From the NCBI GenBank assembly GCA_900316055.1, contig ONBK01000004.1, positions 1 through 64,000 of the forward strand: a stretch of 64,000 nt of DNA. Direction: 5' to 3'. Source of the DNA: an uncultured Bacteroidales bacterium (GTDB taxonomy: Bacteria; Bacteroidota; Bacteroidia; Bacteroidales; P3). Position 1 is the stretch's first letter, and each line of letters begins with the position of its first letter. Shown in pieces: positions 32,265 through 39,123 of this stretch. Made by a program: the position numbers and the translations under genes. Under the pieces are notes generated by a model. The model saw only the letters and a program-made list of their open reading frames with translations. It had not been told where the DNA came from and did no database searches.

Positions 32265-34201
32265 TTGCGGATGATTAGTTTTTCTGTGTAAGTGGTACCG
32301 TTGGGGGTGATGCAACGAAGGAGGTAGAGGCCGTTGGGAAGGTGAACGGTGAAAGGCGAAAGGCGATAGGTGAACGCCTGCACCTGACGGCCGGAGGCAT
32401 CGTAGAGTTCGATGCGGGAGCCATCGGGCAGCCCTTGGACGATTACATTTTCCTTTGCTGGATTAGGATAGACTACCACTTCACTATTCTCGCTCTCCAC
32501 CTCGCCAATCCCCACAGTAGCGGCGGCACCAAAACAGGGGCGCATCATCAGCGAGCCGCTGAGAATGCTCTGCTGCCATTCGGTGGTAGTGAGGTAATAG
32601 ATGCGATCGGAGGTATTGTGGCTCCGGTCAAAACCGAGGTTGATATAATAGTTGTTGGACTGTTCGAAGCCGACGAAAATGCTGCCGTTGACAACAACAG
32701 GGCTCTCCAGCACATAACGCTGGTAACGGTTCAAACCATCGAAGAGGGGCCTCCTGTTGCTATTGTCACGATAGAGCACCGTGCCGGGATGTCCGTTCTC
32801 AGCCTTCCAAACAGTGATACGGAATGGAACCGTCTCGTTGGCGCCATCGTTGGTACGATTAAAATAGAGGTCGAGAGCGGTGAGGGTGTCGGCTGTATTG
32901 AGGTCGAAGCGGTAGGCCAAGTAGAGGTGACTGGACGTAGAGGTGAGCCCATAGCCGTTCTCGGCGCTACCGTCATCATAGGCATAGTAGTTATCAAAGA
33001 CCTGCTGGTAACGCACGGTGTCGTTGGTTCGGTAGTCATCGCCCGCCGCTCCTTCACGCACAGTGTGGACAATGGTATAAGTGGCGGAGTTGGAGGATAC
33101 CGGGAAACTGTAACCAATGGGCGGTGTCGCATGAGAGGGAGCCGTCTGGTAGCTCTCATCGGGAAGGAAAGCGGGAGCGTTCTCATAGCCTCCGTCATAA
33201 CGATAGAGAGTATCGCCTGTGGCGTCGACCACAGCGTAGGCGTACTGTGTAGCGAGGGTAGAATTGAAGAGGTTGGTAATCCTCATGTCAAATGCGTCGG
33301 CCATATCGGTCGTCCTATACTGACGTGCCGGCATTGCCCTATAGGCTGCCAGTGCCGAAGGGGCGGGGTCGACAAAGGCCACATCGCGGAACACCGGCGT
33401 GGAATTCGTGGTGCGGTCGCTATCGAGGAGGATATAGTCGATATGCCAAAAGTCGCAGTTGCCCGCGAGACCGGGTTTAGTGGTCTCGGTGAGGCTGCAG
33501 AAATTGCGGAAGCGGAACTGGAACAAGCTGTCGAAATAAACGCGTTCCGTGATGGGGATAGACACATACTGCCAACGGTGCCCCGTGATGGCCACCAGCG
33601 AGTCGACATCCATTCCACCGCACGACCAGACAATCGTCCACACACTGTCCACCGAACTGAAGAATTCAAGCATCAACGAGTCCTGCGGGTCGGGGGCATC
33701 GCCCACACGCTCCCAGAGGTTGCCCTCCCCTCCTCCGGGGAGGAAATAGAAACTGAGAACCAGCGAGTCGTCGTGCGAGAATCCGTCGAGGCGGATAGGC
33801 AGCGACGTGAGTGTGTCGGCGGGGAAGAGCGATGTGGAGGCAAAAGGATAGAGGTTGCCCGAAGCATCGAGGGCATCGAGTGTGACCACACCCACCGTAG
33901 GGGGAAGCAGGCGTACACCGTCGCTCACCGTAGCGCCGCCCTCAGGGTGGAAGGTGAAAGGAGAAAGATGGAAGGTGGAGTTACTGAAATCTTCAAAGAA
34001 AGGGAGCGTGACAGGCTCTGAAACCGTCTTGGAGGCCATGCGCTGCTGTGGAATGGTCTGCAGCGGCAGCAACACCTCCTGCGCCGACGAGGAAATGAGA
34101 AATGAAAATTGGAAAATGGGAAATAGCAAGGGAATAAGACACCGGCTAATACAGTTCCTTACCTCCCGACTCCTTATCTCCTGACTCCTTATCTCTACCA
34201 T
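32261..34201 (-). CDS. T9SS type A sorting domain protein, 646 aa
   Basis: Secreted or surface protein of unknown activity. A signal peptide (residues about 18-42, ending SSSAQ) is followed by beta-sandwich modules, including a choice-of-anchor/MAM-like region (about 55-260), and a C-terminal sorting domain (VVVYPNPAKENV, ELYDASGRQV, GLYLLRC, KLIIRK). Four short repeat arrays lie in frame: in the N-terminal lead (34160-34195), signal-peptide core (34091-34125), early mature part (33946-33980) and sorting domain (32341-32375). It overlaps the PASTA gene by 7 nt. The GC-rich codon use around the arrays contrasts with the arrays themselves. Confidence 0.88.
   Translation of the reverse strand: MVEIRSQEIRSREVRNCISRCLIPLLFPIFQFSFLISSSAQEVLLPLQTIPQQRMASKTVSEPVTLPFFEDFSNSTFHLSPFTFHPEGGATVSDGVRLLPPTVGVVTLDALDASGNLYPFASTSLFPADTLTSLPIRLDGFSHDDSLVLSFYFLPGGGEGNLWERVGDAPDPQDSLMLEFFSSVDSVWTIVWSCGGMDVDSLVAITGHRWQYVSIPITERVYFDSLFQFRFRNFCSLTETTKPGLAGNCDFWHIDYILLDSDRTTNSTPVFRDVAFVDPAPSALAAYRAMPARQYRTTDMADAFDMRITNLFNSTLATQYAYAVVDATGDTLYRYDGGYENAPAFLPDESYQTAPSHATPPIGYSFPVSSNSATYTIVHTVREGAAGDDYRTNDTVRYQQVFDNYYAYDDGSAENGYGLTSTSSHLYLAYRFDLNTADTLTALDLYFNRTNDGANETVPFRITVWKAENGHPGTVLYRDNSNRRPLFDGLNRYQRYVLESPVVVNGSIFVGFEQSNNYYINLGFDRSHNTSDRIYYLTTTEWQQSILSGSLMMRPCFGAAATVGIGEVESENSEVVVYPNPAKENVIVQGLPDGSRIELYDASGRQVQAFTYRLSPFTVHLPNGLYLLRCITPNGTTYTEKLIIRK
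32341..32375 (-). repeat. 5 x 7-nt array (GGTGAAA on plus) in the sorting domain
   Basis: Five GGTGAAM/GGCGAAA-type units encode YRLSPFTVHL between the GRQV and GLYLL motifs, the same place where 29815-29842 lies in the 3318-residue protein. Confidence 0.88.
33946..33980 (-). repeat. 5 x 7-nt array (GGTGGAA on plus)
   Basis: Five degenerate units encode STFHLSPFTFHP near residue 80 of the 646-residue protein. The unit is related to that at 32341-32375. Confidence 0.85.
34091..34125 (-). repeat. 5 x 7-nt array encoding the signal-peptide core
   Basis: Five GGAAATG/GAAAATG-type units encode LFPIFQFSFLIS, the hydrophobic core of the signal peptide. Confidence 0.85.
34160..34195 (-). repeat. 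Two 15-nt direct repeats at the N terminus of the 646-residue gene
   Basis: CTCCCGACTCCTTAT and CTCCTGACTCCTTAT (plus strand) follow each other, giving the RSQEI/RSREV repeat in front of the signal peptide. Each can be read as a 7-mer plus an 8-mer. Confidence 0.75.
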
Positions 34202-35085
34202 ATCGCATCGGAGTTATCTTCATCATCGTCGGGGTCGGGCAACTCGGGATTGTCGAAAATCTTGCTGGAGTCGACCCTGAAGTCGGAAATCATCTTCTGC
34301 ACATCGGCATCCGAAGCGTCGATATACCAAAGTTCTATCCTGGTGCCAAAAGGATGCTTGTTCACACCCGTATAGTCGGGTTCCTGGCGGTAGACAACGG
34401 CGGAAGCCTTGTCTTTCACCCCATTGAAATGCTCCCTGCCGACATTGAGCGAGAGTGAGTGGATGTCGCGATGCGCCTGCTCGGAGGTCTTGCCGATGAG
34501 GAAAGGTACGGGAACGCCACCACTGCCGTCGCCGTTGCCCACCACAAGGTCGATAACGGTGCCGGGGGCCACCTTCTGTCCGGCATAAATAGGACGGCCT
34601 TTCACCTTTTGCTCCTTCACGTTGTTCTTGAAGGGATCGTCGACGAAGGTGAGGTTGCCCACCTTCAGTCCGCAGGCATAGATTTCGGAGGTAGCCTGAC
34701 GCACGGAGAGACCCGTCAGCTCGGGCATGATAATATCGGCAGCGCTGGCGGAAGCCACGGAGACATACACCTTGCGTCCTTTCTTCACCATGGTACCCGC
34801 CAGAGGATCCTGGGTGAGGATGAGGCCGGCCTTGATTCCAGGAGTGTAGACAGAGTCGAGAATAACAAACTCAAGGTCGAGGTCGTTGGCGGCCATCGCC
34901 TCCTCCACCGTCTTGCCCGGCGTGCTGTCGCTGACAGCGAACTGCGGCATCACGAACTCCTTTCCCTGACGAGCGTATAGTTTGATGAACAGCGAGATGA
35001 GGAACAGCAGCACTATCGAAATGCCTATCATCACCATCAGATGCTTCACCCACTGTTTCTTGAAGAATGCTTTTATTTTTTCCAT
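34195..35085 (-). CDS. PASTA domain membrane protein, 296 aa
   Basis: A short cytoplasmic N terminus and one transmembrane helix (about residues 17-35) are followed by three PASTA domains (beginning near 40, 115 and 190) with motifs such as MPELTGLSVRQATSEI and VPFLIGKTSEQAHRDI. The tail is acidic (PDPDDDEDNSD). PASTA domains bind muropeptides or mediate cell-wall protein contacts. There is no kinase domain, as usual in Bacteroidota. It lies between miaB and the T9SS substrate gene, overlapping the latter by 7 nt. Confidence 0.9.
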   Translation of the reverse strand: MEKIKAFFKKQWVKHLMVMIGISIVLLFLISLFIKLYARQGKEFVMPQFAVSDSTPGKTVEEAMAANDLDLEFVILDSVYTPGIKAGLILTQDPLAGTMVKKGRKVYVSVASASAADIIMPELTGLSVRQATSEIYACGLKVGNLTFVDDPFKNNVKEQKVKGRPIYAGQKVAPGTVIDLVVGNGDGSGGVPVPFLIGKTSEQAHRDIHSLSLNVGREHFNGVKDKASAVVYRQEPDYTGVNKHPFGTRIELWYIDASDADVQKMISDFRVDSSKIFDNPELPDPDDDEDNSDAIW

Positions 35086-35104
35086 TTTATCCTATAATTT
35101 CGAT

Positions 35105-35144
35105 ATAACGAAATGACGTAATAACGTGATAACGAAATAACGCA
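35105..35144. repeat. 5 x 8-nt array (ATAACGAA) between miaB and the PASTA gene
   Basis: Five ATAACGAA-type octamers fill 40 of the 63 bp between the genes and end 5 nt before the miaB stop codon. Confidence 0.88.
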
Positions 35145-35148
35145 ATAA

Positions 35149-36471
35149 TTATTGCACCAGTTCGCCTATCAATGTAGCTGCCGTGCAGCTGATGACCTTC
35201 ACCCGACGATAACTGCCCGCGACGGCATCTCCGCGGTCGAAGACGATGACCTTGTTCTGGCTGTTGCGGCCGAAGAGCTGCTGCTTCGAGCGATGGCTTT
35301 CGCCCTCCACCAACACCTCGTATTCTCGTCCCACCTCCTTCTGGTTATTTTCGAGGGCTATCTCGCCCTGCAGGGCGATAATCTCGTTCAAGCGACGTTT
35401 CTTCTCCTCCTCGGGGATGTCGTCGTCCAAATGCTTCCAGGCATAGGTCCCCTCGCGCAGCGAGTACATAAACATGTAGGCATAGTCGTAGCGCACCTTG
35501 CGGAAGAGTTCGAGGGTGGCCTGGTGGTCCTCCTCGGTCTCGGTGCTGAATCCGGCAATGACATCGGTGGTGATGGAGCAGTCGGGCAGGTAGCGGTGGA
35601 TGGCCTCCACACGATCGAGATACCACTCCACGGTGTATTTGCGGTTCATCAGCTTCAGCATGCGGTTGCTGCCGCTCTGCACCGGCAGATGGATGCAGCG
35701 GCAAATATTAGGATACTTGGCCATCACCTCCAGCAGACTATCGCTCAAGTCCTTCGGATGCGATGTAGCGAAGCGCACCCGCAACTGCGGGTCCACCTCC
35801 GCCACCTTCGCCATCAACTCCGGGAAGGTGAAAGATTCTTCATTCCACCGGTAGCTGTTCACATTCTGTCCCAGCAGCGTCACTTCGCGGTAGCCCTGCT
35901 CGAAGAGCGTGCGGGCCTCACGGACGATGGTCTCGGGGTCACGCGAGCGTTCGCGGCCACGGGTATAGGGCACCACGCAGTAGGCGCAGTAGTTCTGGCA
36001 GCCGCGCATGATGCTGATGTAGGCCGAGATGCCGTTGCCCGAAAGACGCACCGGCTCGATGTCGGCATAGGTCTCCGTGGTGCTCAGCTCCACTTCCGAC
36101 CTCCGACCCCCGACCTCAGACCTCACCTGCGACAGCAGGTCGGGCAGCCGACGGTAGGCATCGGGGCCGCAGACGAAGCTCACGTTCTCCTCCTCGGTCA
36201 TCAGACGGCTCTGCAGGCGCTCCGCCATGCAACCCAGCACACCGATGCGCAGTTGCGGATGCTTGTTCTGCAACGCCCGCAGTTCACGCACCCGGTGGCG
36301 CACCCGCTGCTCGGCGTTGTCACGGATGGCGCAGGTGTTGATAAGGATGAAATCGGCTTCCTCCATGGCCTCGCAGAAGCCATAGCCGGCTCCCTTCAAG
36401 ATGGAAGCTATCACATCGCTGTCAGCGAAATTCATCTGGCAGCCGTAGGTCTCTATGTATACTTTCTCCAT
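35149..36471 (-). CDS. miaB: tRNA-2-methylthio-N6-dimethylallyladenosine synthase MiaB, 440 aa
   Basis: Radical-SAM methylthiotransferase modifying A37 of tRNAs. The MTTase N-terminal domain has cysteines in YGCQMN, NTCAIR and LGCMAE. The radical-SAM CxxxCxxC motif is MRGCQNYCAYCVVPYTRGRE (near residue 160). A TRAM domain ends the protein. The ATG at 36471 matches family starts (MEKVYIETYGCQMN). The linker between the first two domains contains QVRSEVGGRRSEVEL, encoded by a 35-nt 7-mer array. It is first in the operon with the PASTA, T9SS substrate and rluA-type genes. Confidence 0.95.
   Translation of the reverse strand: MEKVYIETYGCQMNFADSDVIASILKGAGYGFCEAMEEADFILINTCAIRDNAEQRVRHRVRELRALQNKHPQLRIGVLGCMAERLQSRLMTEEENVSFVCGPDAYRRLPDLLSQVRSEVGGRRSEVELSTTETYADIEPVRLSGNGISAYISIMRGCQNYCAYCVVPYTRGRERSRDPETIVREARTLFEQGYREVTLLGQNVNSYRWNEESFTFPELMAKVAEVDPQLRVRFATSHPKDLSDSLLEVMAKYPNICRCIHLPVQSGSNRMLKLMNRKYTVEWYLDRVEAIHRYLPDCSITTDVIAGFSTETEEDHQATLELFRKVRYDYAYMFMYSLREGTYAWKHLDDDIPEEEKKRRLNEIIALQGEIALENNQKEVGREYEVLVEGESHRSKQQLFGRNSQNKVIVFDRGDAVAGSYRRVKVISCTAATLIGELVQ
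36093..36127 (-). repeat. 5 x 7-nt array (CCTCCGA on plus) in miaB
   Basis: Five degenerate CCTCCGA units encode VRSEVGGRRSEVE in the linker between the MTTase and radical-SAM domains. Confidence 0.88.
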
Positions 36472-36653
36472 TATTTTTTTAAAACGCCGCAACTGCCATT
36501 TTATTTTGTCAGCCCACTCTTTTATTTTGCCATCGGGAATAGACGCCCGCAGGGCCGCGCTGCGAGCACGCCGCTGATTTCATTATGTATGCGGTATAAC
36601 GAATTCTACACAATATTATAGCAAGAGTAGCGTTATAGATTGTACTTTCGGCC

Positions 36654-37919
36654 ATGAAGAAATGCCTTTCGATAGCGGTGATGACGATGATTACCTTTTG
36701 CACGACGGCGCAGAGGGTGATGACGGATTCGGCCTGGCGGGCGGAGGTGAAGACAGTGCTGCTGACGCGTGAGGGGGTGGAGTTGGAGCGGCCGGTACTG
36801 ACGCTGGGGGCTGGCGAGCGGATGCTGCTGCAGTTCGACCTGCTGGTCGACGAGGCGCAAAACCTGCGCTACTCAATAGCCCACTGCGATGCTCACTGGC
36901 GACGCGACGACCTGGAACCCTTCGAGTTTATGAACGGATTCGAACAGGGCGAAATAGAGAACTACGAGTTCTCGTTCACCACGCTGCGCCCCTACATTCA
37001 CTACTACCAGAGCATTCCAGCCAAATTCGCCGCCTTCACCCACTCGGGCAACTACCTGCTGGCAGTGACCGACGAAGAGGGCGACACGCTGCTGACGCGC
37101 CGCTTCTGGGTGACGGAGGAGGCGGTGGGCGTGAACGCCGAAATGGCGCGCCCTTACGACGGGATGGACATCATGCGGCGGCAGGAGGTGGACGTAACAG
37201 TTAAGAGGTCAGAGGTCGGAGGTAACAATGTGTTCCTGCGGCCGGAGTATGAACGGGTACAGGTGCAACAGAACGGGCGCGAAGACAACGCCAGATGGTT
37301 AGAATTCAGCGGTTATGACGGGACGGCGCTCTGCTATCGCTTCCGTTCCTGCAATGTGTTCCACGGAGGCAACACTTTCCGATTCTTCGACTGCAGCAAT
37401 ATCTACACACCGATGTACAACGTGCAGAAGGTGGAGGAGTATGGTGGCGAACTATTCGCCATACTACGCCCCGAGGAGAACCGCTCGAAAAAGCACTTCC
37501 TCAGCGAGACAACGCTCAACGGCGGCATGAAGGTAAACATCCAAGGACGCCGGAAACCTGCCGTGGAGGCCGACTACGTGTGGGTGAATATCACGCTGCC
37601 AATGGCGCAACCCTGGTTGGATAAAAGTGTCTATGTAGTCGGACAGATGACCGACTGGAAGCTCGACTCGACAAGCCGCATGGACTACAACCCCCAATAC
37701 AAGGCCTACGTGAAGAGGTTGCTGCTGAAGCAGGGATACTATGCCTACCAACTGTTAGTTAAGAGGTATGAGGTAGGAGGTATGAGCGATTGGTCGGCGA
37801 CGGAGATGCTGGAGGGAGACCATATGGAGACGTCGAACTTCTATACCATCTTTGTCTACCACCGTGAACCAAGCGACCGCGCTGACCGGCTGGTGGCGGT
37901 GAAGAGAATTAAGAATTGA
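36654..37919 (+). CDS. T9SS plug-type protein (DUF5103), 421 aa
   Basis: It belongs to the DUF5103 family; the T9SS plug protein that closes the SprA translocon pore belongs to this family. A signal peptide (residues 1-19, ending TTAQ) is followed by two beta domains with LRYSIAHCDAHWRRDDL, FEQGEIENYEFSF and VVGQMTDWKLDSTSRMDYN, the last being typical of the C-terminal Ig-like domain. Two 7-mer arrays encode KRSEVGG and KRYEVGG. Its last 11 bp overlap the 3' end of tilS on the other strand. The 182-bp gap to miaB has no clear promoter match. Confidence 0.82.
   Translation: MKKCLSIAVMTMITFCTTAQRVMTDSAWRAEVKTVLLTREGVELERPVLTLGAGERMLLQFDLLVDEAQNLRYSIAHCDAHWRRDDLEPFEFMNGFEQGEIENYEFSFTTLRPYIHYYQSIPAKFAAFTHSGNYLLAVTDEEGDTLLTRRFWVTEEAVGVNAEMARPYDGMDIMRRQEVDVTVKRSEVGGNNVFLRPEYERVQVQQNGREDNARWLEFSGYDGTALCYRFRSCNVFHGGNTFRFFDCSNIYTPMYNVQKVEEYGGELFAILRPEENRSKKHFLSETTLNGGMKVNIQGRRKPAVEADYVWVNITLPMAQPWLDKSVYVVGQMTDWKLDSTSRMDYNPQYKAYVKRLLLKQGYYAYQLLVKRYEVGGMSDWSATEMLEGDHMETSNFYTIFVYHREPSDRADRLVAVKRIKN
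37204..37224 (+). repeat. 3 x 7-nt array (AGAGGTC) in the plug gene
   Basis: Two perfect AGAGGTC units and one GGAGGTA encode KRSEVGG. The unit resembles the complement of the miaB array. Confidence 0.8.
37762..37789 (+). repeat. 4 x 7-nt array (NGAGGTA) in the plug gene
   Basis: AGAGGTA, TGAGGTA, GGAGGTA and TGAGCGA encode KRYEVGGMS, the second array in this gene with the same core. Confidence 0.8.
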
Positions 37920-39123
37920 GAGTGACAAAGCCGTCGGAGTCAACCTGGAGGAGGAGATGCTGGCGTTCGATGCGGGAAAGTCCCTTATCCTTGAGGTAGT
38001 CGCTGAGAAGGCGGGTATAATTGCCTGATTGTTTGATTACCTGATTGCTTGAGTTTTTTTTCAGACGTATACGATCGCCGGGTTGGGGATGCCGTCCCGG
38101 CGCGGGAGCCACATTGGGGGCGATAAGAAGGTGGCCGAGATGAAGTTCGGCAATATGGGTCGGGGAATAGAAGAGTTTGCCGTTCTCGGTGGCAGCGAGG
38201 ATATCTGAGACCTGCGAGGCGTTGAAGCCGAAAGTATGAATGAGTTCGTATAACAGGGTGTGAAGGGGTGTGTGAGGGAGTGAGAGGGAGTGAGAGGACA
38301 ATAGCGCCTTGAGGTCGAGGGAGAGGATTTCGAAGGGGAGATTGGGGACAAGTGAGGAGTGTGGAGAGAGGAGTGAGGAACGGAGTTTTTCTATATATCC
38401 TTTATATATGATTTCGGTGTCGTGAAGGCGCTCGATATTGTCGGCCATTGTTTCGTCGACAGAGGGATAGAGTTCGCGCAAGAGCGGCATCAGTCGGTGG
38501 CGGATTTGGTTGCGGCGTGCGTCAAGCTCAGCGTTGGTGCTGTCCTCGACATATTCCAGGTGGTTTTCTACAACGTATGCGTCAATCTCTGCCCTGCTGA
38601 AACACAGCAGTGGACGAATAATTCTTAATTCCTCATTCTTCATTCTTAATTCCGAAATGGGTCGTATGCCATGAAGTCCGGCGATGCCGGTACCACGGAA
38701 GAGGTTGAGGAAGAAGGTCTCGATGGAGTCGTCGCGATGATGGGCGGTGGCGACTACTGATTGCTTGATTGTTCGATTGCTTGATTGTTCGAGTATTTGT
38801 GCGAAGTATTCATAGCGGAGGCGGCGGGCGGCTTCCTCGATGCTTTCGCCTGTGGAAGAGGCAACGGAGCGGGTATCGAAAGAAGCCACATGACAGGGAA
38901 CGCCATAGTGGTCGGCGAGAGCCCTAACAAAGGCCTCGTCACGGTCACAGTCACCGGGACGGAGATGGAAGTTACAATGGGCAATAGAGAAGGGAACGCC
39001 GGCGCAGTGGAAGAGATGCGCCATGCAGACGGAGTCGCGGCCACCACTCACGGCGAGCAACACCTCTTCCCCGGGGGAGAAGAGGTGTTGCTGCTGAGTG
39101 TAGTCTATGAAGCGTTGAAGCAT
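37909..39123 (-). CDS. tilS: tRNA(Ile)-lysidine synthase TilS, 404 aa
   Basis: It converts the wobble cytidine of tRNA-Ile(CAU) to lysidine, an essential step. The PP-loop is AVSGGRDSVCMAHL (near residue 25), followed by FHLRPGDCDRDEAFV, ATAHHRDDSIETFFLNLFRG and GIRP. The C-terminal half carries the TilS substrate-binding domains. Five short repeat arrays (38027-38050, 38256-38297, 38352-38379, 38621-38655, 38759-38790) interrupt variable parts in frame. Its ATG shares one base with the stop codon of the 3931-residue gene (TGATG), so it depends on that transcript. Confidence 0.92.
   Translation of the reverse strand: MLQRFIDYTQQQHLFSPGEEVLLAVSGGRDSVCMAHLFHCAGVPFSIAHCNFHLRPGDCDRDEAFVRALADHYGVPCHVASFDTRSVASSTGESIEEAARRLRYEYFAQILEQSSNRTIKQSVVATAHHRDDSIETFFLNLFRGTGIAGLHGIRPISELRMKNEELRIIRPLLCFSRAEIDAYVVENHLEYVEDSTNAELDARRNQIRHRLMPLLRELYPSVDETMADNIERLHDTEIIYKGYIEKLRSSLLSPHSSLVPNLPFEILSLDLKALLSSHSLSLPHTPLHTLLYELIHTFGFNASQVSDILAATENGKLFYSPTHIAELHLGHLLIAPNVAPAPGRHPQPGDRIRLKKNSSNQVIKQSGNYTRLLSDYLKDKGLSRIERQHLLLQVDSDGFVTLNS
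38027..38050 (-). repeat. 3 x 8-nt array (GATTGTTT) in tilS
   Basis: Three GATTNNNT-type octamers encode SSNQVIKQSGN. Confidence 0.78.
38256..38297 (-). repeat. G-rich repeat of about 10 nt in tilS
   Basis: Degenerate GTGAGAGGGA units encode the SSHSLSLPHTPLHT stretch; the plus strand is almost free of C. Confidence 0.65.
38352..38379 (-). repeat. 4 x 7-nt array (GTGAGGA) in tilS
   Basis: GTGAGGA, GTGTGGA, GAGAGGA and GTGAGGA encode SSLLSPHSSL. Confidence 0.85.
38621..38655 (-). repeat. 5 x 7-nt array (ATTCTTA) in tilS
   Basis: Five ATTCNNN units encode SELRMKNEELRI between the conserved GIRP and RPLL segments. Confidence 0.88.
38759..38790 (-). repeat. 4 x 8-nt array in tilS
   Basis: GATTGCTT and GATTGTTC alternate twice and encode EQSSNRTIKQS just before the conserved VVATAHHRDD motif. 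Confidence 0.88.

Noticed and set aside
32342..34021. 559-codon plus-strand open frame
   Set aside because: Antisense shadow of the 646-residue T9SS substrate, which has a signal peptide and a sorting domain.
36643..36650. TACTTTCG as -7 box of the plug gene
   Set aside because: It has a mismatch and would place the transcription start at or after the start codon.
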